From Wenyingzhuangia marina (GTDB lineage Bacteria; Bacteroidota; Bacteroidia; Flavobacteriales; Flavobacteriaceae), in the NCBI RefSeq assembly GCF_900130035.1, contig NZ_FQXQ01000002.1, forward strand, positions 558,001 to 622,000: a stretch of 64,000 bases of DNA, given 5' to 3'. A program made the translations under genes and the position numbers. Below the pieces are notes generated by a model, which worked only from the letters and a program-made list of their open reading frames with translations, ran no database searches and was not told where the DNA came from. Of the stretch, positions 17,758-26,049 are shown in pieces. Numbering within the stretch: position 1 is the first letter of the stretch; every line of letters starts with the position of its first letter.

Positions 17758-19221
17758 ATGGAAAAGAAAAAAATCGTAATTATTGGAGCTGGGTTTTCCT
17801 CTCTTTCGGCTAGTTGTTATTTAGCCAAAATGGGTTACGATGTTACCATTCTTGAAAAAAACAAACATGTTGGAGGAAGAGCACAACAATTACATAAAGA
17901 TGGATTTGTGTTTGACATGGGACCCACTTTTTATTGGATGCCAGATGTGTTTGATAAATTTTTTAATGATTTTGGAAAAACAACTGACGAATATTATCAA
18001 ATCACCCAACTAGATCCTGGATACGAAGTGTATGCAGGTGTGATGAACTCTATTTGCATTGCAGCCAACTTTGAAACCATTGTTAAAACTTTTGAAGACA
18101 AAGAAAAAGGGAGCGGAGAGAAATTAAAAACTTTTATTGCAGATGCCGAAGAAAATTATCACTTGGCTATTAAAGATTTGGTATATCAACCTGGTGAAAA
18201 TTTATTTGAAATCATCACTCCTAAAACAGCGTTAAAAGTTGGAGCTTTTTTTAGCAATATAAAATCACAAGTAGCCAAATACATCAAACATCCAGAATTA
18301 AAACAAATATTAGAATTCCCTGTCTTGTTCTTAGGGGCAAAACCAGAAACTACGCCTGGGTTTTATAATTTTATGAATTATGCCGATTTAAGATTAGGAA
18401 CTTGGCACCCTATCAAAGGAATGCATCAAGTAGCAGTGGGAATGGCTAATTTGGCAGAAGAATTAGGGGTTGAAATTCTCTGTGAGGAAAACATTACCAA
18501 CATCAATCTAGAAAATAATAAAGTAACTTCTGTAACAACTTTAAGTGATACTTATGCTTGTGATGTTTTGTTAAGCGGAGCAGATTATCATTTTACAGAA
18601 ACTTTACTTCCTGCAAAATACAGACAATACTCAGAAAAATATTGGGACAGCAAAACATTCGCCCCATCTGCCCTATTATTTTATGTGGCTTTTGATAAAA
18701 AAATAGAAAACGTATCGCATCATACTTTGTTTTTTGATACCGATTTTAGTGAGCATGCAAAGTCTATTTATGATACACTTACTTGGCCAGAAAAACCTTT
18801 ATTCTACGCAAGTTTCCCTAGTATTACAGATGCCTATTTTGCACCTGAAGGAAAAGAAGCTGGAACTTTTTTAATTCCAATTGCTCCCGGAATTGAAGAC
18901 AGCCCAGAAATTAGAGAACACTATTTTAATATCATTATAGAAAGATTAGAAAAAATAACAAACCAAAGCATTGCTCCTTTCGTAAATTTTAAAGAAAGTT
19001 ATTGTGTAAATGATTTTAAAAAACAATTTAATTCATATAAAGGAAATGCCTATGGTTTGGCTAATACTTTATTGCAGACACATATTTTAAGACCTAAATT
19101 AAAAAGTAAAAAAATTAGTAACTTATATTTTACCGGACAATTAACGGTTCCTGGACCTGGAGTGCCACCTGCTATTATTTCTGGAGAAATTGTAAGTACA
19201 TTAATAAAAAAACATCAGTAA
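17758..19221 (+). CDS. crtI: Phytoene desaturase (CrtI type)
   Basis: 487 residues, the usual CrtI length. The N-terminal FAD-binding motif GAGFSSLSASCYLAKMGYDV is followed by EKNKHVGGRAQQL and FDMGPTFYWMP; the C terminus has YFTGQLTVPGPGVPPAIISG, the CrtI signature. It introduces the double bonds that turn colourless phytoene into lycopene, working at the membrane with FAD. It opens a tight operon with crtB 2 bp behind it. Confidence 0.95.
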   Translation: MEKKKIVIIGAGFSSLSASCYLAKMGYDVTILEKNKHVGGRAQQLHKDGFVFDMGPTFYWMPDVFDKFFNDFGKTTDEYYQITQLDPGYEVYAGVMNSICIAANFETIVKTFEDKEKGSGEKLKTFIADAEENYHLAIKDLVYQPGENLFEIITPKTALKVGAFFSNIKSQVAKYIKHPELKQILEFPVLFLGAKPETTPGFYNFMNYADLRLGTWHPIKGMHQVAVGMANLAEELGVEILCEENITNINLENNKVTSVTTLSDTYACDVLLSGADYHFTETLLPAKYRQYSEKYWDSKTFAPSALLFYVAFDKKIENVSHHTLFFDTDFSEHAKSIYDTLTWPEKPLFYASFPSITDAYFAPEGKEAGTFLIPIAPGIEDSPEIREHYFNIIIERLEKITNQSIAPFVNFKESYCVNDFKKQFNSYKGNAYGLANTLLQTHILRPKLKSKKISNLYFTGQLTVPGPGVPPAIISGEIVSTLIKKHQ

Positions 19222-19223
19222 TT

Positions 19224-20060
19224 ATGAAAGCACTTTTTGATAGTACCAGTTACGAATGTAGTAAAATCATTACCAAAAGATACAGCACTTCTTTCTCCTT
19301 AGGTATTTTATTATTTAAGCCTACTATAAGACCTGCTATATATGCCATTTATGGCTTTGTTCGTTATGCTGATGAAATTGTAGATACTTTTTTAGAATAT
19401 CCTCAAAAAGAATTATTAGATGAATTTGAAGAGGAATATTATAAATCTTTAGATAGAAAAATTAGTTTGAATCCTATTTTAAACGCTTTTCAAGAAGTGG
19501 TTTTAAGATACAAACTACAGCCTTTTGTAAAAGACTTTTTAAAAAGTATGAGAAGAGATTTATCTCAAACAACTTATAGTTCTGTAGAAGATTATCAGGA
19601 ATATATTTACGGTTCTGCCGATGTAGTAGGTTTAATGTGTTTACGTGTTTTTGTAAATAATGATGAAGAAAAATACAAAGAGCTAAAACCTTATGCCATG
19701 AAATTGGGTTCTGCTTTTCAAAAAGTGAATTTTTTAAGAGATTTAAAAGATGATTTAGAAAGTTTAGATAGATCTTATTTTCCAAACTTAACTTCTTTAC
19801 CCATGGATGCTCACACCAAAAAGGTAATTATTAATGAAATAGAAGAAGATTTTAAAGAAGCTTATATAGGAATTCAAAAATTACCAATAGAAAGTAAACT
19901 GGGAGTTTATTTGGCATATAAGTATTATTTAAAATTATTAAAAAAGTTAAAAGCAATAACTAGTGAACAAATAATGAATGAAAGAATAAGGGTGTCAAAT
20001 CCTACAAAAGTGTTAATTTTAATGAGGGCTTACACCAAATATTCTTTAAGATTAGTTTAG
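19224..20060 (+). CDS. crtB: Phytoene synthase
   Basis: 278 residues of the squalene/phytoene synthase fold. The two Asp-rich motifs are present as RYADEIVDTF (about 50) and FLRDLKDDLESLDRSYFP (about 175). It condenses two geranylgeranyl diphosphates to phytoene. The gene lies 2 bp behind crtI and 3 bp before the next gene. No geranylgeranyl diphosphate synthase gene is present in the window, so that precursor must be supplied from elsewhere. Confidence 0.95.
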   Translation: MKALFDSTSYECSKIITKRYSTSFSLGILLFKPTIRPAIYAIYGFVRYADEIVDTFLEYPQKELLDEFEEEYYKSLDRKISLNPILNAFQEVVLRYKLQPFVKDFLKSMRRDLSQTTYSSVEDYQEYIYGSADVVGLMCLRVFVNNDEEKYKELKPYAMKLGSAFQKVNFLRDLKDDLESLDRSYFPNLTSLPMDAHTKKVIINEIEEDFKEAYIGIQKLPIESKLGVYLAYKYYLKLLKKLKAITSEQIMNERIRVSNPTKVLILMRAYTKYSLRLV

Positions 20061-20063
20061 TTT

Positions 20064-20531
20064 ATGAAAACCTTATTTATTGCTTTTATATATTCTTTAA
20101 CCTTGAGTTTATCACCCAATAATTGCGAACAACTTAAAACAGTAAGAGCTTTTTTTCAAGAGGGTGTAAACGAAGAACAATTAGAAGAAATGATTCTAAT
20201 TTGTGAAAAATCTAATTGTGATGACGTGATTCCATATCATGCAGCTGCAACCATGAAAAAAGCCGAGTTTGTTTGGTCTCCTATGCAAAAGTTGGCTAAT
20301 TTTAAGAAAGGAAAAAAAATGCTTGAATCTTTTATTAAAGAACATCCAGATAATATTGAAGCTAGATATATCAGATGGTTAACTCAAAAAAAAGCACCAT
20401 CTTTTTTAGGTTATCATGACAATATTAAAGAAGATGACGAGTTCATCAAAAAAAACATAGCCAAGAGTAATATCAATCAAGATTATCAAAAAGTGATGTT
20501 AAAACATATCAAAAAAGTTAAAAATGAATAG
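20064..20531 (+). CDS. Unknown secreted protein inside the carotenoid operon
   Basis: 155 residues not recognised by family. A signal peptide (about 1-18, FIAFIYSLTLSLS) is followed by Cys pairs (NNCEQ, ILICEKSNCDD) and a helical part with HPDNIEARYIRWLTQKKAPS that reads like a TPR-type repeat. It is locked into the operon: 3 bp behind crtB and overlapping the crtZ start by 8 bp. A role in placing, carrying or finishing the carotenoid is plausible from context only. Confidence 0.8.
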   Translation: MKTLFIAFIYSLTLSLSPNNCEQLKTVRAFFQEGVNEEQLEEMILICEKSNCDDVIPYHAAATMKKAEFVWSPMQKLANFKKGKKMLESFIKEHPDNIEARYIRWLTQKKAPSFLGYHDNIKEDDEFIKKNIAKSNINQDYQKVMLKHIKKVKNE

Positions 20532-20982
20532 TCTTATTTTATACATATTAGTCACCTTAGGAACCTTCTTATTCATGGAATGCATTACTTGGTGTACACA
20601 TAAATTTGTGATGCATGGTTTTTTGTGGTATTTGCACGAAGACCATCACCAACCAAAATACCAAGGTGTATTTGAAAAAAATGATGCCTTTTTTGTCATT
20701 TTTGCCATTCCTAGTATTGCTTTATTTTATTTTGGTATTCGTCCAGAACTAAACTATTTATTTTTTATTGGTTTGGGAATTTTATTTTACGGAATAGCCT
20801 ACTTTTTAGTTCATGATATCATCATTCACCAACGTTTTGATTTGTTTAAAAACATAAAAAATCCATATATCAAATCTTTAAGAAAAGCACACAAAGTACA
20901 CCACAAACACCTAGGCAAAGAAGATGGAGAATGTTTTGGAATGTTATACGTTCCTATTAAGTATTTTAAACAATATTTTTAA
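20524..20982 (+). CDS. crtZ: Beta-carotene hydroxylase (CrtZ type)
   Basis: 152 residues with about four membrane segments and the diiron histidine clusters of the fatty-acid-hydroxylase-like carotene hydroxylases: THKFVMH, LHEDHHQP, FLVHDIIIHQRFD and HKVHHKHLG. It hydroxylates both rings of beta-carotene to give zeaxanthin. It overlaps the preceding gene by 8 bp and shares one base with the next, so translation is probably coupled. Confidence 0.95.
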   Translation: MNSLILYILVTLGTFLFMECITWCTHKFVMHGFLWYLHEDHHQPKYQGVFEKNDAFFVIFAIPSIALFYFGIRPELNYLFFIGLGILFYGIAYFLVHDIIIHQRFDLFKNIKNPYIKSLRKAHKVHHKHLGKEDGECFGMLYVPIKYFKQYF

Positions 20983-21671
20983 TGCAATACACCTATTTAA
21001 TTATAGATTTAGGATGCCTTATTATTCCTTTTTTATGTAGTTTTTATCCAAAACATGCCTTTTATAAGGAATGGAAATATTTTGGTTTAAGCTGTTTATT
21101 AGTAGGGATTTTCTTTTTAATCTGGGATGAAATTTTTACCCGACTTGGTTTCTGGGGATTCAACCCAAATTATTTAACAGGTATCTATCTAGGTCATTTA
21201 CCTATTGAGGAAATTCTATTTTTCCTCTGTATTCCTTATGCTTGTTCTTTTACATTTTTTGCTTTTCAATATCTACTTCCTAATAAAACAAACACGCCTA
21301 CAATTATTAAAATCAATAATTTTTTAGCCTTGTTTTCATTAGGGCTTAGTGTTTTAAATTATAACAAGTGGTACACTTTTTTAACCTTTTTATTTTTGGG
21401 GATTTTCTTATTGTATCTAAAAAAAAGAAAAACCAATCTGTTTTATTATTACCTAACTTTTATAACCATTTTGCCTTTTTTCTTTGCTAGTAATGGAATA
21501 TTAACGGGTAGTTTTTTAGAAGCTCCCATTGTTTGGTACAACAATACTCAAAATTTAGGAATTAGAATGTTTACCATTCCTGTAGAAGATGCTTTTTATG
21601 GGATGTTATTAATTTTTGGAAACATTTACCTTCATCAATATTTTAAACAAAAAGCAAATGCAAAAAATTAA
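20982..21671 (+). CDS. Lycopene cyclase, membrane CrtYcd type
   Basis: 229 residues, six to seven membrane helices, made of two similar halves as in fused CrtYc-CrtYd cyclases of Bacteroidota. The signature GHLPIEEILFFLCIPY is in the first half and the related IPVEDAFYGMLLIFG in the second. It closes the ends of lycopene to beta-rings. Start overlaps the crtZ stop by one base and its end overlaps the photolyase start by 14 bp. Confidence 0.9.
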   Translation: MQYTYLIIDLGCLIIPFLCSFYPKHAFYKEWKYFGLSCLLVGIFFLIWDEIFTRLGFWGFNPNYLTGIYLGHLPIEEILFFLCIPYACSFTFFAFQYLLPNKTNTPTIIKINNFLALFSLGLSVLNYNKWYTFLTFLFLGIFLLYLKKRKTNLFYYYLTFITILPFFFASNGILTGSFLEAPIVWYNNTQNLGIRMFTIPVEDAFYGMLLIFGNIYLHQYFKQKANAKN

Positions 21672-22941
21672 TGTATTTTGGTTTAGAAGAGATTTACGAT
21701 TGTATGATAGTACTGCTTTAAACAAAGCTTTAGAAGATAATTTACCTGTACTCCCTATTTTTATTTTTGATAATGAAATTTTAGAACATTTACCTAAAAA
21801 TGATGCCCGAGTGAGTTTTATTCATGAGTGTTTGGATAAAATAAACAAAAAACTAAATCAACATCAAAGTAGTTTATTAATTTTAAAAGGAAAACCTCTT
21901 GAAGTTTGGAAAAAGCTTTTTAAAGATTATCAAATCAACGCTATTTTTACCAACAAAGATTATGAACCTTATGCTTTAGAAAGGGACAGAAATGTTTACA
22001 AATTGGCAAAAAAAAACAAAGCTGAATTTCACCGATTTAAAGACCAAGTAATTTTTGAGGAGAGTGAAATTGTAAAGGCTGATGGCAAACCTTATACCGT
22101 TTATACTCCCTATAAAAACAAATGGTTAGCTGCTTTTAGAGACATCAGTCTACAAACAAAAGAAGGTGCTTTTCATAATTTCATCAAACAGTCTGTAAAT
22201 TTTCCTTCCTTACAAGAAATTGGTTTTGAAACCTCAAACATAAAAGTACCTAAATTCAATCCTAAAAAAATCATCAATTATGGGAAACATCGTGATATTC
22301 CCTCTGAAGATCACACTACTCATATTGGACCTCATTTGCGTTTTGGAACTTTAAGCATAAGACAAGTGATTTTAGATTTACCAGAACAAAGTGAAGTGTA
22401 TTTAAGTGAACTCATCTGGAGAGAATTTTTTATGCAAATCCTGTTTCACTTTCCACAAGTGAAGAATAAAAACTTTAAACCTAAATATGATGCCATTCCT
22501 TGGAGAAACAATGAAAAGGAATTTGACAAATGGTGCAACGGACAAACCGGATACCCAATAGTAGACGCAGGCATGAGAGAACTCAACGCTACCGGACACA
22601 TGCACAACAGAGTAAGAATGATTACTGCTGGATTTTTATGCAAACATTTACTCATTGATTGGCAATGGGGGGAAGCTTATTTTGCCGAAAAGTTATTAGA
22701 CTACGATTTATCTGCCAACAATGGAAATTGGCAATGGGCAGCGGGTACAGGATGTGATGCAGCCCCTTATTTTAGAGTATTTAATCCTACTACTCAAATT
22801 CAAAAGTTTGACAAAAATCTAAAATATATCAAAAAATGGGTTCCAGAACTAAATGAGCTCACCTATGCTAAACCTATGGTAGAACATAAATTTGCTAGAG
22901 AAAGAGCTATTAACACTTACAAAGAAGCTTTAAATAATTAA
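21658..22941 (+). CDS. Deoxyribodipyrimidine photolyase, canonical class I type
   Basis: 427 residues from ATG 21658 (MQKINVFWFRRDLRL, the standard beginning); an upstream in-frame start at 21616 lies inside the cyclase gene. Antenna-binding alpha/beta domain at about 1-130, FAD-binding helical domain from about 200. FAD and electron-transfer residues are intact: GQTGYPIVDAGMREL, WQWGEAYF, NGNWQWAAGTGCDAAPYFR and RVFNPTTQ, including the tryptophans of the photoreduction chain. It repairs cyclobutane pyrimidine dimers with blue light. Its position as part of the carotenoid operon links pigment and DNA repair under one light-protection unit. Confidence 0.92.
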   Translation: MQKINVFWFRRDLRLYDSTALNKALEDNLPVLPIFIFDNEILEHLPKNDARVSFIHECLDKINKKLNQHQSSLLILKGKPLEVWKKLFKDYQINAIFTNKDYEPYALERDRNVYKLAKKNKAEFHRFKDQVIFEESEIVKADGKPYTVYTPYKNKWLAAFRDISLQTKEGAFHNFIKQSVNFPSLQEIGFETSNIKVPKFNPKKIINYGKHRDIPSEDHTTHIGPHLRFGTLSIRQVILDLPEQSEVYLSELIWREFFMQILFHFPQVKNKNFKPKYDAIPWRNNEKEFDKWCNGQTGYPIVDAGMRELNATGHMHNRVRMITAGFLCKHLLIDWQWGEAYFAEKLLDYDLSANNGNWQWAAGTGCDAAPYFRVFNPTTQIQKFDKNLKYIKKWVPELNELTYAKPMVEHKFARERAINTYKEALNN

Positions 22942-22942
22942 T

Positions 22943-23326
22943 ATGAAAACCATTTTAAAAGTTGCAGCTGTGTACAACATTCTTTGGGGAACTTGGGTGG
23001 TGTTATTTCCTAACCAATTCTTTGATATTGTGGGTATGGAACGTTTGAACCTACCCATGATTTGGCAAGGAGTAGGAATGATTGTGGGCGTATATGGATT
23101 AGGATATTGGTGGGCATCCTACAACCCCTTAAAACATTGGCCTGTAGTTGCTGTTGGTGCTTTAGGAAAAGTTTTTGGCCCCATTGGTTTTTTAGGTAAT
23201 TATTTAGAAGGAATCGTTCCTTTTGAATTTTTCTACACTCTCATTTTTAATGATCTTATTTGGTGGATTCCTTTTGGTTACATTCTTTACAAAGTACACG
23301 TAGACTACCATTGGAAATTGAGCTAA
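22943..23326 (+). CDS. Small four-helix membrane protein of unknown function
   Basis: 127 residues, start 1 bp behind the photolyase stop. About four hydrophobic helices, rich in Trp and Gly (LWGTWVVLFPNQFF, GYWWASYNP, VGALGKVFGPIGFLGNYL). I do not recognise the family with certainty. It is the last gene of the carotenoid-photolyase operon; the next gene has its own likely promoter. Confidence 0.8.
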   Translation: MKTILKVAAVYNILWGTWVVLFPNQFFDIVGMERLNLPMIWQGVGMIVGVYGLGYWWASYNPLKHWPVVAVGALGKVFGPIGFLGNYLEGIVPFEFFYTLIFNDLIWWIPFGYILYKVHVDYHWKLS

Positions 23327-23349
23327 TTGTATTTATTATTATATATTTG
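23317..23349 (+). promoter_or_regulatory. Probable promoter of the FKBP lipoprotein gene
   Basis: TATATTTG at 23342-23349 is an exact -7 box, with ATTG 21 bp ahead (23317-23320). The ATG at 23372 lies 22 bp downstream. Confidence 0.45.
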
Positions 23350-23371
23350 TTTTCCTATAAAAACATACAAT

Positions 23372-24214
23372 ATGAATAAGATAATTTTAGCTATTACCTC
23401 GTTTATCCTTTTAACTTCTTGTTTAAAAGACGACAGTCCAAAGGATTATACATCAGAAAATGAAGAAGATATCCAAAAATACCTAACTGATAATAATTTA
23501 CAAGCCACTAAAGACGAATATGGCGTATATTATGTAATCGAAGAAGAAGGAACTGGTACACAACCTGAAACTAGTAATGTTGTTAAATTAAACTATAAAG
23601 GTCGTGTATTGAATGGTAAAGTTTTTAGTAAAGCAGAAGATAAACCCGCTTATCTTCAAATAGAAAAAATAATACAAGGATTAGGCTTTGGACTATCACA
23701 TTTTAAAGCTGGTGGATCCGGTAAAATAATTATCCCTTCAAAATTAGGGTATGGAAATGTTTCATTTACTAATATTCCTGAAGGATCTGTATTGGTTTTT
23801 GATATAGAATTGATTGATATCTTTAGTAATATAGAAGAGGCTAATGATGATGAAATTATGGAATACCTTGCTGAAGAAGAAATTACAGAATATACAAAAA
23901 CATCATCAGGACTTTATTATATTATTGAGCAAGAAGGTACTGGTGAAACTCCTGAACCTACAGACAATGTTACTGTAGCTTATAAAGGATATTTTACAAG
24001 CGGAACTGTTTTTGACGAAAGTAGTGTCTCTGGAGTTTCTTTTGATTTAAAAGAAGTTATTGAAGGTTGGACAGAAGGAATTACTTATTTCAAAAAAGGA
24101 GGTTCTGGTAAACTTTTCATACCATCTAACCTAGGCTATGGATCTAATAATAACAGAGGCATTCCTGGTGGATCTGTATTAATTTTTGATATTAAATTAG
24201 TTTCTATAAATTAA
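23372..24214 (+). CDS. Lipoprotein with two FKBP-type peptidyl-prolyl isomerase domains
   Basis: 280 residues from ATG 23372, chosen because it gives a clean lipoprotein signal peptide (MNKIILAITSFILLTSC, Cys17); an in-frame upstream ATG at 23327 adds 15 odd residues. Two FKBP domains lie in tandem, about 60-150 (VVKLNYKGRVLNGKVF to GSVLVFDIELIDI) and about 185-280 (VTVAYKGYFTSGTVFDES to GSVLIFDIKL). The second keeps more of the usual active-site pattern (FDES, GWTEGI); the first is more divergent. It presumably helps fold proteins in the periplasm. Single-gene unit ended by the hairpin at 24229-24256. Confidence 0.9.
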   Translation: MNKIILAITSFILLTSCLKDDSPKDYTSENEEDIQKYLTDNNLQATKDEYGVYYVIEEEGTGTQPETSNVVKLNYKGRVLNGKVFSKAEDKPAYLQIEKIIQGLGFGLSHFKAGGSGKIIIPSKLGYGNVSFTNIPEGSVLVFDIELIDIFSNIEEANDDEIMEYLAEEEITEYTKTSSGLYYIIEQEGTGETPEPTDNVTVAYKGYFTSGTVFDESSVSGVSFDLKEVIEGWTEGITYFKKGGSGKLFIPSNLGYGSNNNRGIPGGSVLIFDIKLVSIN

Positions 24215-24228
24215 TATCATTAACACAT

Positions 24229-24258
24229 AAAAGCTTCAGAAAATTCTGAAGCTTTTTT
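24229..24258. terminator. Bidirectional terminator between FKBP and VOC genes
   Basis: aaaagcttcaga (24229-24240) pairs with tctgaagctttt (24245-24256), 4-nt loop, with T-run on plus. It stands between convergent genes and can serve both. Confidence 0.8.
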
Positions 24259-24274
24259 ATTTAGAAATAATTCC

Positions 24275-24658
24275 TTAAAAATCTTCATTTACTTCTATCC
24301 AATAACCATCTGGGTCTTGGAAATAAAACTGTCGAATTCCATCATTTCTAATATAATCTTTGCTAGGTGTCCCTAACCAATCTGTATATTCAATATTTAA
24401 AGAGTTTAAATGAGTTATAAAAGTTGTAATATCATCAATAGCCAAAGCAAAATGAACTGCTTTGTTCGTTTTAATTTCTGCATTGGGTCTTGGTATCAAA
24501 TGGAGTTGTTTTCCTTCTCCTAAAGAAAACCATCTTGTTTTAGACTTTGATGCTGTGTTTTCAATCTCTTGTAGTTTTAATACCTTCATATAAAATGCTG
24601 CTGAACGATCTACATCTTTAACAGAAATAGCTACATGATTGAATGAAAAAGTGAACAT
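24275..24658 (-). CDS. VOC (glyoxalase/bleomycin-resistance fold) family protein
   Basis: 127 residues with the two beta-alpha-beta-beta-beta units of the vicinal-oxygen-chelate fold: FNHVAISVKDVDRSAAFYMK near the start and FYFQDPDGYWIEVNED at the end. His, Gln/His and Glu positions that bind a metal in glyoxalase I-like members are present (FNHVAI, KQLHLIP, VHFALAI, WIEV). Whether it acts on methylglyoxal adducts or another substrate is unknown. It lies 47 bp behind the YjbQ gene on the same strand. Confidence 0.85.
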   Translation of the reverse strand: MFTFSFNHVAISVKDVDRSAAFYMKVLKLQEIENTASKSKTRWFSLGEGKQLHLIPRPNAEIKTNKAVHFALAIDDITTFITHLNSLNIEYTDWLGTPSKDYIRNDGIRQFYFQDPDGYWIEVNEDF

Positions 24659-24705
24659 AATTTTATTTTTAATAAGTAAATATTTTAAAGTATTTTCTAT
24701 AAACT

Positions 24706-25128
24706 TTAATTTCCAAAAGCAGTAATAACTACTCTTCTACTGCCTCCATAATTTCTGTGTTCTCCCAAATAGATACCTTGCCAAATCCCTAAATTTAACT
24801 TTCCATTTGTAACGGGTATACTTACCGAACAACCTAGCATAGAAGCTTTAATATGAGCTGGCATGTCATCACTCCCTTCATAATCATGCTTATAATAAGG
24901 CATATCTTCTGGAATCATTTTATTAATATGGGTTTCAAAATCTAACCTCACCGTAGGATCTGCATTTTCATTAATGGTTAAACTTGCAGAGGTATGTTTA
25001 ATAAATACCTGTAGCTGACCTACATTAATATTTTTGAGTTCGGGAATGGCCTGTATGATTTCATCTGTAATAAGATGATATCCTCTTGTTCTAGAACTTA
25101 ACTGAATTTCTTTTTGATAAAATGTCAT
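24706..25128 (-). CDS. YjbQ/UPF0047 family protein (secondary thiamine-phosphate synthase type)
   Basis: 140 residues from the ATG at 25128 (MTFYQKEIQLSSRTRGYHLI), which matches family starts; an in-frame ATG at 25146 would add six residues. Diagnostic parts are IKHTSASLTINENADPTVRLDFE, APAHIKASMLGCSVSIPV-like text (read here as MPAHIKASMLG) and GTWQ-type ending (GIWQGIYLGEHRNYGGSRRV). The family complements thiamine-phosphate synthase weakly in E. coli; its true role is unsettled. Confidence 0.88.
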   Translation of the reverse strand: MTFYQKEIQLSSRTRGYHLITDEIIQAIPELKNINVGQLQVFIKHTSASLTINENADPTVRLDFETHINKMIPEDMPYYKHDYEGSDDMPAHIKASMLGCSVSIPVTNGKLNLGIWQGIYLGEHRNYGGSRRVVITAFGN

Positions 25129-25234
25129 ATCGATATGATTTTTCATAGCTAAGATAATTTTAAATCCTTAGCCCTCAAAAAAACATGAAACACTACAATA
25201 CAGATAGTTATGTCATTTTTTCAGTTTTATAAAT

Positions 25235-25249
25235 TGGCATATACTTTGA
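25235..25249 (+). promoter_or_regulatory. Sigma54-like element before hsp20
   Basis: TGGCAT-ATACT-TTGA (25235-25249) follows the sigma54 pattern TGGCAC-N5-TTGC with changes at the last base of each half. Predicted start of transcription near 25260, about 30 bp before the ATG. The same pattern stands before dnaK. Confidence 0.45.
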
Positions 25250-25289
25250 ATTTAGTTAAATAAAATATTGTTTAACTAAAAAATTTAAT

Positions 25290-25730
25290 GTGATGTCTTT
25301 AGTAAAATTTTCAAATTCGTACCCAGACTTGTTTGATCGTTTTTTTACCTACGATATGTTAAATAGTTCAAACAAGCATTATTCAAAAACAAATACCTCA
25401 ATTCCATTGGTAAACATTTCTGAAAACCACGATGGATTCTCTATAGAAATGGCGGTTCCTGGTTTTAAAAAAGATGATTTTAAAATTGAAGTAGACAATG
25501 GAAAACTAACCATTTCTTCTGAAAAAGAGGAAAAAAGAGAAAACTCAGAAAAAGATAACTACACTGTAAAAGAATATAGTTATCAGTCTTTTAGCAGATC
25601 TTTTACTTTAACAGAAAGTATTGAACAAGAAAACATCAAGGCCAATTATGATGACGGAATATTAAAAATATTTATTCCCAAGAAAGAAGAGGCGAAGCCT
25701 AAGCCTGTTAAATTAATTGAAGTGAAGTAA
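25290..25730 (+). CDS. Hsp20/alpha-crystallin family small heat shock protein
   Basis: 146 residues (or 145 from the second ATG). The alpha-crystallin domain covers about 38-140: SIEMAVPGFKKDDFKIEVDN, KLTISSEKEE, YQSFSRSFTLTESIEQENIK and ANYDDGILKIFIPKKE. It holds unfolding proteins in a refoldable state for DnaK, whose gene lies close by on the other strand with a similar promoter element. A hairpin terminator follows at 25736. Confidence 0.93.
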   Translation: MMSLVKFSNSYPDLFDRFFTYDMLNSSNKHYSKTNTSIPLVNISENHDGFSIEMAVPGFKKDDFKIEVDNGKLTISSEKEEKRENSEKDNYTVKEYSYQSFSRSFTLTESIEQENIKANYDDGILKIFIPKKEEAKPKPVKLIEVK

Positions 25731-25735
25731 TTTTT

Positions 25736-25760
25736 AAACCGAGTAATTACTCGGTTTTTT
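25736..25760 (+). terminator. Terminator behind hsp20
   Basis: Palindrome aaaccgagtaa/ttactcggttt at 25736-25757 followed by more T. It separates hsp20 from the small gene at 25784. Confidence 0.7.
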
Positions 25761-25783
25761 ATGTGTATTTAAATTTTACCATT

Positions 25784-25984
25784 ATGTTAGAATTACAAAA
25801 ACATGTATTAAGTCAAGTAAAACACAACAAAGAATTATTCATTAAAGAATTGATCAAATCTAAAAAGTGGTTAAACCATTCTGAAATTGAAAATTTAAAA
25901 GAATGGCTACATCAAGAACAATTTAAAAATCATCATCAAATTATCAAAGCTACATTAACCCATCATTACCAAATAGCTTCTTAA
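25784..25984 (+). CDS. Small protein of unknown function
   Basis: 66 residues from ATG 25784 (MLELQKHVLSQVKHNKELFI); an upstream in-frame ATG at 25763 overlaps the T-run of the hsp20 terminator region. Entirely helical, charged, with VLSQVKHNKELFIKELIKS, NHSEIENLKEWLH and a His-rich tail. No membrane segment. I do not recognise a family. It is flanked by two terminators, so it would be transcribed either alone or by read-through from hsp20. Confidence 0.6.
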   Translation: MLELQKHVLSQVKHNKELFIKELIKSKKWLNHSEIENLKEWLHQEQFKNHHQIIKATLTHHYQIAS

Positions 25985-25990
25985 AACATA

Positions 25991-26022
25991 AAACCCCGTT
26001 TCAGTTTCCTGAAACGGGGTTT
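25991..26022. terminator. Strong bidirectional terminator between small gene and dnaK
   Basis: aaaccccgtttcag (25991-26004) pairs with ctgaaacggggttt (26009-26022), loop tttc, with A/T runs on both sides. It serves the plus-strand small gene and the minus-strand dnaK. Confidence 0.9.
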
Positions 26023-26049
26023 TACTTTCAACCTGAATTTATCAATTCA

